The notes: generated by a model not told the origin, from the sequence alone. Counted from the first letter of the stretch, positions 51,371 through 62,277 are shown. The stretch is 64,000 nucleotides of DNA from Tritrichomonas musculus (GCA_039105265.1 JAPFFF010000039.1:62001-126000), one strand, 5' to 3'. Program-made: numbers and translations.

Positions 51371-54300
51371 ATGAATTTCAATTTTGATTTTCTCAAAAAG
51401 CAAGCCGTTAATACTAATACTCCGAAATTTTACCTTAGCTTTCCAACTACCAATTCCCAAGCAATTAATACTAATAATATTAGCAAAACAACTAATGATG
51501 AATTTATAATTATCGTAAAAGATCGTAAATACATCTGTAATAAGTATGCTGTTAATTTATCTGAAATTATTCGTGAATTTCGGCAAAAAAATCCTAATGT
51601 TAATGAATATAATTATGAAGGACCAGCTGAAAATTTTGAAATAATATGCTCTTATTTTAATTTCAAGCCAATAACCATTTCCAAGAAGAATCTAGAACCT
51701 CTTCGAGTTATTTCAGAAAATCTAAAAATAAATTCTTTATTATCAAAAATAAACAGTTTCATCAGTTCATATGAAGAAAAAGCTCAAAAACTGAACCCAA
51801 TTAAGGAACTATTTAATTGTCTATACCACATCAAAGAGCTAACTGTTGAATCAGTCAAAAATTCAATAGTTAATTCAATTTTTTCCCATCAAGAAGGCAA
51901 CGTCATTGAATTGGCATCCTTCATCATGCATGTCGTCAGATCAAGCTTCGCATTGCAGCCATTTTTAGTTGATTTGATCATTGCGCTTGATGAATCATCA
52001 GATGAAACAAACGATTTAAACTTTTTGAAGCCATACATTTCGAAGCGAATTCTTGATATCTTCTACGCGAGCAAATTCTACTGCTGCTTTGCCTACCAAC
52101 TGTCAAAGAGAGGAGTCATCCCAATCCAAGATATCATCAAGAAAATTATCAGCATAGACAATTATGTTATCAAAGAAAAACCAACTGCTAAATCTGGTTT
52201 TGGCTCGTTGAGTGCTCCCCGTTTGGGATCAAATAGCAGTAATAGTTCTGGTTTTGGCTCGTTGAGTGCTCCCCGTTTGGGATCAAATAGCAGTAATAGT
52301 TCTGGTTGGGGATCAAATAAAAGTAATAGTTCTGGTTTTGGCTCGTCTAATACTACCGGTTGGGGAACAGCTGCCAGTTCTGGTTGGGGCTCACCTAATA
52401 ACTCTGGTTTTACCTTTCCTAGTAGTAATACATCAAGCAATGCAGTGAACAAATCCGATTCTACTCCTATTAATATTAATGGAGTTGATATTTATGATGA
52501 ATTAATTCAATTATTACTTAAATTTGATGTTACAAAGCATCAAAACATTGTTTCTTGGTTTTTGCCCTAAGCTAATTGAGAACAAATTGATAACCGCCGA
52601 TGATTTACTTAAAGATTACATTTCTTCTTTCGTGAATGGTAAAATGGATGCTTACAAAAAGATGAGAGACACATTAGAACCAGACAATCAAATTTCCAAG
52701 GCAATTTTAGACGACGATGTTGAATCACTCCAATCTATTCTTTCCCAGAACAATGTTGATATCAATTCTTGTCTTCCTCGTGATATTTTTAACATATTCG
52801 ATGTAGAAAATGAAAAAAGCCTTCTAAATTATTCAGCTGAAAACGGTTCAATTAAATGCTTCAAGTTCTTATTGTTGAAACATGCAATTCCAGATCAATT
52901 TACACTTGGATATGCAATTTATGGAGGAAACACAGAACTGATTAAAATTATCGATGAGCAAACAAAATCAACTGATGATCAGCCCAATCCTTACATTAAT
53001 TCAAATTGTCCTCCTAAACAAAAAGAACAAAAAGGTTTTTCTTTTTCTTTTGGTACCACCCCAAAGCCCCCTAAAAAAAATGAATTTACTGGATATTTTC
53101 AATTTAATAAAGACTCTTTAATGAGTCCGATTGATTTCACTATAATGAATCATCAATATGATTTATTTGACTGGATTGTCGATGCAAAAATTAATTCCAA
53201 AGAATTAACAAATGAATGTTTATCACATTTGCTAGAAATATCATTAATCAGTGGAAATGTTCATTCTTTTACATTCTGTATTAATGAAGGACTGAAGCTC
53301 TCAAATTGTTTAGTTGATAATTTAGATATGATTAAAATTTCTTCAATTTTTGGTTTTTGTAGATTTATAGAATTAATTTCTTCAGTAGATTATTATCTAA
53401 CAATACATGCTGGAACTGTGATGAATGAATCATGCGTCATTGCTGGAAATATATCTATTTTCAAATTGTTCGTTAAAAAATTTAAAATTGATTATTCAAA
53501 AATGTTGGATTTTGCCATTCAAAAAGATTTCGGAGCAATTGTTAAGTACATTCTTGATTATCTGTATCATCCACAAAAGAAGGAAGAGATTTTATCAATT
53601 TTCAAGTTGGTAATTGAACAAGATTTGTTTTCTATTTTCAAAATTTTGATTGAAAAGTATCCACTTGATAATATGTATGGAAAGTTTGTAATGCAAGATT
53701 TTATATCACTTTGTCAGACGAGTTGTTCAAATAGAAATTATGATATTTCAAAGACCTTGATTGATTTCTTAATTAGATGTTATTTTGATGCTGATTTAAC
53801 TTCATTGTTTTTCAAATCCTTTGTTTCAGAATCAGAAGAAATTTGCAAATATTTATTACAACAGAAACAATTCATCAAATTTGATGAACTTATTAATAAT
53901 TATCAAAAAATTTTTGTTTTGAATTCAAAACTTGCTCTCAAATTACTTGATGAATTTGATACTGATATAAAAGAGTCATTAGAGAGATTACTTTTTGATG
54001 CATCAATTTCAAATAATAACAAAGATGTTTTTGAGTTATTTTTACACAAAAATTTAGACAAAAGACATATTTTACTTGGTGCAGTAAACTTCAATGATAT
54101 CAATTTAGTAAACCAAATTTTAAGTCATAATAGTGAACCTTCATTTATTAATCAAGTTTCTCAATCTGGAACAGCTTTAAGTATTGCTATTAATAATGAT
54201 AATTTAGCAATTTTCAATTGTTTACTTCAAATTCCAGGAATTGATCCCAATTTAGAAGATTCCAAAGGACACACTTCATTTATGCTTGCCATAATTAAGA

Positions 54301-55430
54301 TGAATATTGAAATGGTTGGAAATCTTGTTGATTTTTATGGAGAACAAATTCAATCACAATTTTGGCAACTTCCAAAAGCAATTCTTGGTCTTAAATCTAC
54401 ATATTTAATAAATAACAAGCCTGTAACATCTGATATCGAAGCAAAAATACTCTTTATCATAAAAGGTCTTCTTCAAATAAATACAAATCTTTCCTTTAAA
54501 GGTCTTGGATTTTTATCTGCCGCTGTTCAATCGAATTGCTATGAAATTGTGAAATTTCTTATCGAAATAGAGAATGTTGATATAAATGAAAGAGAAAGTG
54601 TAAGTGGCAATACACCACTGATCATTGCAGCAAATTTGTCAAATGAAAAAATTGCACTACTACTTGTTAACAATACGAAAACAGACATTAATGCATCTAA
54701 TTATTCAACGAATACAGCGCTCACATATGCTGCTTCTAATGACATGATGAGTCTTGCTTCTGCTCTTGTAACACATCCGAATTTTGATCCTTATTCGAGC
54801 AATATTAATCTTGCATTCTATTCATCATCGGCGGATACAATAACATCTCTTTTGTATCCAATTAAAGGCCTTGATGTTTATTATCAGATTAATCATAATG
54901 GATCAAAAATATCTGCTTTTGACTTTTCATCATGGAATTCAAGTCATCATTCAAATTCAAATTGTTTTGTAGGTTTTGGTTTTCAAAAGAATATTCCTTC
55001 TCTTTCTACAATTGAGAATTCGTTAACAAAAGCCGTTCAAAATAGCAAATATCAAAAAGTTGAAATGATCATTAAGCATCCATCTTTTGATAAATCAAAA
55101 TCAAATATTAAAGATGCACTTTTCCTTTCTATTCGATTGAATGATGGTGGCATTTTCAATCTTTTGTTTCAGTTGATTAATGATTACAAAATTGTCTTTC
55201 AAAATGGAAAGAATCTTTTTGAATGTTTGTTTGATTCTAACAAATATAAAATATGGCAAAGCCTCCTTTTGAAATCAAATATCGAAATAAGCAAAGATGA
55301 TTTACTGATGCTCTATCGAAGATATTCAACAAATGAGTCTTTACTAAGTTTATTATCTGAATATGATGAAAAGCATAATCATTACATTGACTTTAACCAA
55401 CCTATAACAAGAATTACATTCAATAGCTAA
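51371..55430 (+). CDS. BTB-like / FG-repeat / ankyrin protein, split by one frameshift
   Basis: Two frames (51371-52570 and 52524-55430) join into a protein of about 1350 residues. The first ends VSWFLP at a stop; in the second frame the same bases continue CPKLIENKLITADDLL. The shift lies in the TTTTT run at about 52558-52563, where one T fewer would restore W-F-C-P-K. Domains: a BTB/POZ-like N-terminus (~40-135), a helical region, a GFG/GWG-rich linker (~275-350) with two identical 18-residue units (SGFGSLSAPRLGSNSSNS, 54 bp each), then many ankyrin-like repeats, clearest at SGTALSIAINNDNLAIFNCL and TPLIIAANLSNEKIALLLVN. FG-type repeats recall nucleoporins, but the count is small. A homopolymer shift may be a sequencing artefact, so the gene may be whole. 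Confidence 0.83.
52192..52308 (+). repeat. 54-bp coding tandem repeat, two exact copies
   Basis: TCTGGTTTTGGCTCGTTGAG starts two adjacent 54-bp copies encoding SGFGSLSAPRLGSNSSNS; a degenerate third (SGWGSNKSNS) follows. Likely slippage in the FG-like linker. Confidence 0.9.
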
Positions 55431-55582
55431 AATAAAAAAAAATTTTTAAAAAGATATTTATTTACTTTATTTATAATTATGCAGAAACATTTTTATAGTT
55501 TTTTCAAGAGAAGTTCAACAATCGAATTCTTTTAACAACAGATACCATGATGAATAAACTTTATATCTTGTTTACGCCATGA

Positions 55583-55622
<40 letters not shown>

Positions 55623-56496
55623 CAGGCCATATAGTTTACGCCACAAAATTTGCTCTGAAAATTTGTGTAAAGTCAAATTATATACTAATCTTGTTTTAAA
55701 TGCTAAAATATAATTCTATTTTTTTTAAAAGTTCTTTTGTTCATAATTTTAAAATTATATTGAGAAAACCATGACCCCCTACTCATGATTTTTTTCATGG
55801 CGTAATCATCCCACATTTTATACGCCAATTCAAAAATTGAGAACATTCCTCAGAAATCCTCAGAAAAAATAATGGCGTGGCGTACGCCACCTCAACAGAT
55901 TTTTTTAACAATTTTTTATATTTTCTTTTAATTAAATATATAGTAAAAAAAACACAAATAATTAGCTTAATGATAAAGATAATCTTTTGAATAAAAAAAA
56001 AAAAAATTTTTTTATTTCCACATATCTTTTTTCAGCAGGCATTTACGCCATTTCTATAAAAGACCATACACCATTTTGCTATGGCGTAAAAGCCTAGAAT
56101 AAAATTATTAAAAAGTATAATTTTCTTTATATTTTTCGGAAAATAGATATTCTTAATAATATTGAAATTATTAAGAATATTGAATAATCAAATATTTTGG
56201 TAATAGATCAATATATTGATCCAAATTCTACATTCCATTATTTTTTAATTACTTTTAAAAACATTTTAGTTTTAATTGAAAACAATAATATGAAATTTCT
56301 TCATCCACTATTTTCCATCCTCCTGAAATTCGTGCCTTATTTATTACCTCTCAATCCAACTGCTCAAATTGCCTCAATTTCATAGTTTCAATTTTTTGTG
56401 CTATTCTTATCAATTTTAAAAAGTGCATCTTATCCATTCTGAAAATATAATTGAATGTAAAATTTTAAAAAAGTGCGTTTTATACATTTTTATTTG
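55431..56496. promoter_or_regulatory. Intergenic region with eight TACGCCA/TGGCGTA words
   Basis: TACGCCA occurs at 55573, 55637, 55821, 55883 and 56044; TGGCGTA at 55798, 55878 and 56082. 55877-55890 (GTGGCGTACGCCAC) is a perfect 14-bp palindrome made of two of them. There is also a T-run/A-run foldback at 55588-55621, and near the right end two similar stretches (AAAAAGTGCATCTTATCCAT at ~56417 and AAAAAGTGCGTTTTATACAT at ~56469) just upstream of the next gene. No open frame is credible. A factor-binding cluster is one reading; remnants of a repeat family another. Confidence 0.6.
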
Positions 56497-58830
56497 ATGA
56501 GCTCCAAGAGTTTTGACCAAGAACAGCATTTTGATATTACCAATAATGATGATTTTGAAAATGATGATTTAATTAAATTTCAACATGATTCAAAAACAAT
56601 TAATTTGTATTATTCACAATTAACAAAATATTCCAAACTTATCCGTGAAGATTATACATTTTCAAAAGTTAACAATCTCCTTTCTCAAGAAATCTGTAAC
56701 ATTCAAAAAGATTATCATCTTTTACCTGAGAGTGTCGATTTTTTTTTTCAATTATTACAACAAAATTACAATATTACCGAAGATTTGATATTAACATACA
56801 TTCAATGCATAGATCTATTGACAATTTCCAAAATTTTGCAAGTTCGAAAACTTTCATATAATATCAATCATTATATTAAATCACGTAATATCGATATTGA
56901 CTTTGTTTTCCAAATGATCGAATATGATGCGAAAATACAAAAAGAAACAGATAAACACGATATAGAAATAAGTAGCGAAGTCGAAAATTTGTTGATAAGT
57001 AAAATCAACGAATGTTTTTCAAACGAAAAATTCAAAGAATTACCAATTCAAATTATTCATCGAGTTCTCGAGGGATGTTCACGCGACTTAATCAACAGCA
57101 ACAAACTTTTTGATATTATTTCTAATTCACTGAGCAAATTTTATGTTTTATTTCCATTTCTTGATCTTCAAAAACTTTCAGACGATCGCCTTGAAGAATT
57201 GTGCGAAATGTATTCAAGATCGAATGAAAACACGCAGCATTACTATAATTTCTTGAAGTGCAATCTAAATCTAATAAATGAAATACACAATCGTAAGAAA
57301 AGTCTTGAAAAAATGAATGTTGATCAACAAAATAAATTGAGTGATTTGGAAAATATGCTTCAAAAACAATTAAATGAATCAGAAAAAGTTAACAGTCAAC
57401 TCCAAGGTCAATTGGATGACTCAAAAAAGTTGATCATTGAACAACAAGATAAAGTGAAAGATTTAGAATCAAAAATAGAATCTCTTCAAAATCAAGTGAA
57501 TGATTCAAACAACGTAAATAGTGAACAGCTGAATAAAATGAAAGATTTAGAAGAGCAAATAAATCAACTTCAAAATATGTTAGAAAACCCAGAGAATAAA
57601 TTTAATAAAGACTCCCAAATCGAAGGCCAAATTGTTGCCAGCGTAGAAAATGGACTCATAATTAATGCAGAAATTAATTTGAGAACTGAAAGTGGAACAC
57701 TTGACGCGTCCAAAAGCAAAGTCATCGTTAGCACTAGTGGCGCAAAATGCCTTGGATGCGAAGCCTATGAAAATGGAGAAATTATTGCATCACTTCACAT
57801 GAAAACATCATTTGTTCGCAAGTCAGGCACGTACTACGTGAGATGCATCGTCTTTAACAGCGATGGTGAACCAAACGAAATCATGAGCAACCCAGTGACA
57901 ACGAGCGGAAGCTGCTTTACATTCGATTATATAGATGAAAAAGGCGAAAGGCCAGCAAAAATTTCTCTTCCTCGAGGCCAGTACAAACTCGAAGTCTGGG
58001 GTGCAAAAGGAGGCGATTCAACTGGTAAGGGTTATAGTGATCGAGGTAATGTATCGGTTGTTAAAGGAGGTTTAGGCGGTTATTCACGAGGAATTCTGAG
58101 CTTGGCCAAAAACGAGACAGTTTATGTTTACGTCGGCGAAGAAGGCCACCCATCGAATTCGTCCGACGGTTTAACTACGCAAGGTGGCTTCCCTGACGGA
58201 GGTGGAACAAAAACGGGACACCATTGTAGTTACACGACTGTTCCAGGCACTGGAGGCGGCTCGACGTCAATTCGAATCGGAAGCGACACAGTCTACGCGC
58301 GAGTGATTGTCGCCGGCGGAGGTGGAGGAGCCAGTGGCTCTTCCTGCTATATTAATCCAGGCGGGTTTGGAGGAGGTCTGAGTGGAGGCAACTGCACCTA
58401 TAACAATCAACTGAAGGACCAGGGCGCCGGCACACAGACAGGCAGCACGCGCGGCCTCGGTCAAGGCGATGACAGACACGGAGATCCTGGCAGTTTTAAA
58501 TTAGGTGGCGCAAACGGCAAATACAGACAGGGATGCGATTCGGGCGGCGGTGGCGGCGGCGGTTGGTACGGTGGAGGAAGTGGCGGATTCGGAAGTCACA
58601 TTAATGTTTCAAGCGGTGGCGGCGGGTCAGGCTGGACTTTCACCAAGTCCAGCATGGAGGCTTGGCAGAAAGGTGACCCTGAAAATGCATCAATGTTTGC
58701 TCTAGACAGCCAGTACTACTTGAAGGACGAGGCATGCATTGGCGGCAACAAAGAATTCCCTCGAAAGGATGGAAATGTAAATGAAACGGGCCATTATGGC
58801 AACGGTTTTGCCAAAATCACACCACTGTGA
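56497..58830 (+). CDS. BTB-like / coiled-coil / ALK-type glycine-rich protein
   Basis: 777 residues from ATG 56497 (the frame is open to 56473 without ATG). N-terminal BTB-like/helical part (~1-255) of the same kind as the gene at 51371, a coiled coil (~258-368), a beta-sandwich-like segment (~380-470), then a Gly-rich domain (~475-777) opening FDYIDEKGE...YKLEVWGAKGG and containing GGGGGASGSS, GGGGGGGWYGGGSGGFG and GGGGSGW. This matches the glycine-rich domain of ALK/LTK receptors (Pfam Gly_rich), which occurs in many trichomonad proteins. No signal peptide or membrane helix is visible. Base use changes sharply: the first half is AT-rich, while from about 57630 GC-ending codons dominate, even outside Gly codons, which suggests a domain joined from a different source or under different selection. 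Confidence 0.88.
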   Translation: MSSKSFDQEQHFDITNNDDFENDDLIKFQHDSKTINLYYSQLTKYSKLIREDYTFSKVNNLLSQEICNIQKDYHLLPESVDFFFQLLQQNYNITEDLILTYIQCIDLLTISKILQVRKLSYNINHYIKSRNIDIDFVFQMIEYDAKIQKETDKHDIEISSEVENLLISKINECFSNEKFKELPIQIIHRVLEGCSRDLINSNKLFDIISNSLSKFYVLFPFLDLQKLSDDRLEELCEMYSRSNENTQHYYNFLKCNLNLINEIHNRKKSLEKMNVDQQNKLSDLENMLQKQLNESEKVNSQLQGQLDDSKKLIIEQQDKVKDLESKIESLQNQVNDSNNVNSEQLNKMKDLEEQINQLQNMLENPENKFNKDSQIEGQIVASVENGLIINAEINLRTESGTLDASKSKVIVSTSGAKCLGCEAYENGEIIASLHMKTSFVRKSGTYYVRCIVFNSDGEPNEIMSNPVTTSGSCFTFDYIDEKGERPAKISLPRGQYKLEVWGAKGGDSTGKGYSDRGNVSVVKGGLGGYSRGILSLAKNETVYVYVGEEGHPSNSSDGLTTQGGFPDGGGTKTGHHCSYTTVPGTGGGSTSIRIGSDTVYARVIVAGGGGGASGSSCYINPGGFGGGLSGGNCTYNNQLKDQGAGTQTGSTRGLGQGDDRHGDPGSFKLGGANGKYRQGCDSGGGGGGGWYGGGSGGFGSHINVSSGGGGSGWTFTKSSMEAWQKGDPENASMFALDSQYYLKDEACIGGNKEFPRKDGNVNETGHYGNGFAKITPL

Positions 58831-58957
58831 ATTTAAAAAAAAAAGCATATAGTGTATAGACTAAAAAAATTAATGTACAAAAATAACTCTCACTTCGCCT
58901 CGACATAAAAAGTTGATTATGAAATAATAAAAGCAGCTTGTTCCATCTTCGTCAAAT

Positions 58958-58989
<32 letters not shown>

Positions 58990-59440
58990 GTTTCATGTGC
59001 AATATCTCAACATATACTCCATATTGAAAAGATTTATTTATATAATTATGATTATTATTTATTTGTATTTTTTATAAATAATAAGAAAATGATTTTTTAA
59101 AAATGCTGTTTAAATGAAAATTATTATCACTTTTTTACTCTCTTTTTGGCTTATATAAAAAATAATGAATTTTTGCTGTTCTTAAAATGCATATTTTTTA
59201 TACTAACATTTATTATTATAAACTGTGTAGTTTATTTTCAATATCTAATCTGCGCATTTCAAATCCGCACTTTTTAGCACTTTGAAAGGCCAATATATGG
59301 CTAAATATCCGTTAATATGCCGATTTAAATTTTTAATTGCATGTAAAAAGTTAGATTTGAACGTAATTAATGATTTTGCATTCAATATTTATAACTTGAT
59401 CGGGATTTATTTATTCTTAAAATGAAAGATTTTTTTCTGA
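58831..59440. other. AT-rich intergenic region with a poly-T tract
   Basis: A T run of about 25 lies at 58960-58986. No gene is seen before the SRP54 relic. Confidence 0.6.
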
Positions 59441-59701
59441 TGCTAGAAAGTTGGAGTGATTACAGCTGATACATCCAGAGCAGGAGCAAGAGAGCAACTT
59501 ATGTAAAATGCACAGCAAGTCAACATTTCATATTATTTGAAATTTTTTGTCTGGTGTTGAAAAGTTCAAAAAAAAAAAATTGAAGAATAAATAAAACCAG
59601 ATCAAGTTTTATCTATACTTGATGAAACAATTGGTCAAGTGGCTTTTATTCAAGCGAAAGCAGTTGGAGTTGGATCGATTACACGATCTTTCAATGATTG
59701 A
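59441..59701 (+). pseudogene. SRP54 GTPase relic
   Basis: One plus-strand frame reads KVGVITADTSRAGAREQL then, after a TAA, NAQQVNISYY, matching the SRP54 G-domain block usually written ADTFRAGAFDQLKQNA. About 60 bp further on, in the same frame, KPDQVLSILDETIGQVAFIQ and AKAVGVGSIT match the later SRP54 block (DASIGQACEAQAKAF). The stretch between these blocks in SRP54 (about 60 residues with DTSGR) is missing, so this is a decayed, internally deleted copy of a host gene. Its last 52 bp overlap the minus-strand LRR gene. Confidence 0.8.
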
Positions 59702-62277
59702 GGAATCATAACAATTACCTTTATATCAATAAAGTATCGATTATTATCGAATTCTATTTTGGTTATTTCAGAATTTTCATCGAATTCTACAATTAAAAGA
59801 TCCTTGCATCCTGAGAAAACTAAAAAGTTTATTGTCTTTACATGTGGTGGAACTAAAAAACTTTTAATTGATGAATAACTGAATGCATAATCACAAATTT
59901 TTTTAAGTTGTGAATTTGAAGGAACTTCAACGCTTTTGAGATATTTGCAACTCGTAAAACAACTTCTGCCTAATTGTGTGAAAGAGGATGGCAATCTTAA
60001 TTTCTCGATTTTTGTCCATGAAAAAGCTGACATTTTAATGGCTTTAAGTTTTGAATTTAATGGAATTTCAACTCTTCGAAGTTTTTCACAAGAACAAAAT
60101 GCGTAATCATCGATGGTTTCTAGTTGAGGTGGGATTGCAAAACATTGAATCGAAGTATGATAAAATGATGATGGACCAATTATTCTAAGTTCAGAATTGA
60201 TTGGAATTTCAACATGTCGAAGTGAACGACATTGGTAAAAACAATATTCATCGATTTCTTTAACTCCGTTTGGAATTGTAATTTGTTTAATTGATGTATT
60301 ACAAAATGAATATTTGTTCATGTTTTCGAGTGATGAATCTTGAGGAATATAAACTTCTTCAAGTTCGTCACAATTTGAAAATGCATATGATTCAATATTT
60401 CTTATAAATGAAGGAATTTGAACTGATTTGACATCCCTGACACAATAAATAAGAACATCATAATTTTTGATTTCTTTTTCTTCCTTTGATTCCGATTCTG
60501 ATAACACTGTTATTGATCTCCCAAGAATAAATTTATCTTCATAATTTATGTACAAAGGATTATTCAAATCAACTTTAATACTATTCAAATGCAATAGATA
60601 TGCACACCATCCTTCACGAAAATTTAAAAAACCTGACGGAATAAAAATACTTTCAATATTTGAATTAGAAAATGCACTTCTGCCAATTGTTTCCAGCTTC
60701 GAATTGATTGGAATATCAACATGTTTAAGATTTGTGCAATTTCCAAAGGCATATTCATCAATAACTGTGAGATTAGGCGGAATTTTGATTGACTCAATTG
60801 ATGATGAATCGAATGCATTGCTTTCAATAATTTCAAGTTCTGCATCTGTTGGAATTTCAATTTTTGAAAGTTTTTCACAGTATGAAAAACATTTTTTACC
60901 AATACGAACAACATGCTTTGGAATCATGACACTTTTTATTGAAGAATTATAGAAAGCAGAATCATCAATTATTTTAAGTTCCGAATTTATTGGAATTTCA
61001 ATTCGTCTAAGTTTTTTACAATAAGAAAAGGCTTCACTGAAAATATGTGTAACCTGATGTGGAATAATAATGCTATTAATTAAACAACTAGAAAACGCAC
61101 TTGATCCAATAACTTTAATAAAACTTGGAATTGTTATGCTTTTAATTTTTCTAATACAAAAAACAAGAACGTCAAAATTATCTGATTCAATTGAAGATTT
61201 TCCTAAAATAAATTTATTTTCAAACGATTTAAAATAACGATTATTTGGACTGACATTAATCTTATTTATTTGTCGAGTGTTATTACACCAACCATCTTCG
61301 AGTTCTTTCAAATTTGGTGGAATTAAAAAGCTTTCAATTTGGGTTCCATTAAATGCATCTGTTCCTATTGTTTGAAGTTCACAATTTTCGGAAATTTCAA
61401 TGTTCTTTAATTTTTTTAAACCATAAAAAGCATTTTTAGCAATTTGTATTACATGATCTGGAATTCTAATACTCTTGATTTTGGTGCATGTAAAAGCATA
61501 TTTGCCGATTATTCTAAGTTCAGAATTGATTGGAATTTCAACATGTCGAAGTGAATGACATTGGTAAAAACAATATTCATCGATTTCTTTAACTCCGTTT
61601 GGAATTGTAATTTGTTTAATTGATGCATTACAAAATGAATATTTGTTCATGTTTTCGAGTGATGAATCTTGAGGAATATAAACTTCTTCAAGTTCGTCAC
61701 AATTTGAAAATGCATATGATTCAATATTTCTTATATGTGATGGAATTTGAACTGATTTGACATCCCTTACACAATAAATAAGAACATCATAATTTTTGAT
61801 TTCTTTTTCTTCCTTTGATTCCGATTCTGATAACACTGTTATTGATCTCCCAAGAATAAATTTATCTTCATAAATTTTGAAACATGGATTTTTTGGATTA
61901 ATTTTAATGCTATTTAAATTTGCTAAGTGTTCACACCATCCTTCTTCAAATTCACTCAAACTTGATGGAAATGTGATTCTTTTTATATTTGAATAATTGA
62001 AAGATTTGCTTTTAATTGTCCGGAGTTCTGAATTATTTGCAAATCGAATATCATCGAAACTCATATTACGAAATGCTTCTTTTGAAATACTTGAAACAAT
62101 GTATTTATTTGATTTATGTACGATATATCTTGGAATTAATAATTTTTTTCTTATTGTGTCGGTACCGACTAAACTGGCAGTTTTTTCTTTTTCATTTATG
62201 GTGTATAAAATGCCATCTTTATATAATGGCTCATTTAGAATCTCTTGTTGATCTTCCATATAAAATAATATTTTCAT
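59650..62277 (-). CDS. Long BspA-like leucine-rich-repeat protein
   Basis: 875 residues from ATG 62277 (a second ATG, MEDQQ, follows six codons later). It is a variant BspA family in which canonical 23-residue LRRs (HVEIPINSELRIIGKYAF type) are interrupted by spacer modules of the kind NxRYFKSFENKFILG...DVLVFCIRKIKSI. A ~372-bp segment at 61506-61877 is repeated at 60177-60548 with only about eight differences, a recent internal duplication 1329 bp (443 codons) apart. No signal peptide or membrane helix. The last ~17 codons (SLKDRVIDPTPTAFA) lie on the antisense of the SRP54 relic and have no LRR character. Probable surface family as for the other LRR genes. Confidence 0.92.
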   Translation of the reverse strand: MKILFYMEDQQEILNEPLYKDGILYTINEKEKTASLVGTDTIRKKLLIPRYIVHKSNKYIVSSISKEAFRNMSFDDIRFANNSELRTIKSKSFNYSNIKRITFPSSLSEFEEGWCEHLANLNSIKINPKNPCFKIYEDKFILGRSITVLSESESKEEKEIKNYDVLIYCVRDVKSVQIPSHIRNIESYAFSNCDELEEVYIPQDSSLENMNKYSFCNASIKQITIPNGVKEIDEYCFYQCHSLRHVEIPINSELRIIGKYAFTCTKIKSIRIPDHVIQIAKNAFYGLKKLKNIEISENCELQTIGTDAFNGTQIESFLIPPNLKELEDGWCNNTRQINKINVSPNNRYFKSFENKFILGKSSIESDNFDVLVFCIRKIKSITIPSFIKVIGSSAFSSCLINSIIIPHQVTHIFSEAFSYCKKLRRIEIPINSELKIIDDSAFYNSSIKSVMIPKHVVRIGKKCFSYCEKLSKIEIPTDAELEIIESNAFDSSSIESIKIPPNLTVIDEYAFGNCTNLKHVDIPINSKLETIGRSAFSNSNIESIFIPSGFLNFREGWCAYLLHLNSIKVDLNNPLYINYEDKFILGRSITVLSESESKEEKEIKNYDVLIYCVRDVKSVQIPSFIRNIESYAFSNCDELEEVYIPQDSSLENMNKYSFCNTSIKQITIPNGVKEIDEYCFYQCRSLRHVEIPINSELRIIGPSSFYHTSIQCFAIPPQLETIDDYAFCSCEKLRRVEIPLNSKLKAIKMSAFSWTKIEKLRLPSSFTQLGRSCFTSCKYLKSVEVPSNSQLKKICDYAFSYSSIKSFLVPPHVKTINFLVFSGCKDLLIVEFDENSEITKIEFDNNRYFIDIKVIVMIPQSLKDRVIDPTPTAFA
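60177..61877 (-). repeat. 372-bp internal duplication in the LRR gene
   Basis: 60177-60548 and 61506-61877 are about 98% identical, in phase, and encode the same ~124 residues (RHVEIPINSELRIIG back through FILGRSITVLSESESKEEKE). Near-identity, including synonymous sites, implies recent duplication or gene conversion. Confidence 0.9.

Noticed and set aside
55571-56090. TTTACGCCAT ... ATGGCGTAAA as a transposon with 10-bp TIRs
   Set aside because: Flanking bases do not form a target duplication and homology does not extend inward; the words recur in between, so a motif cluster explains it better.
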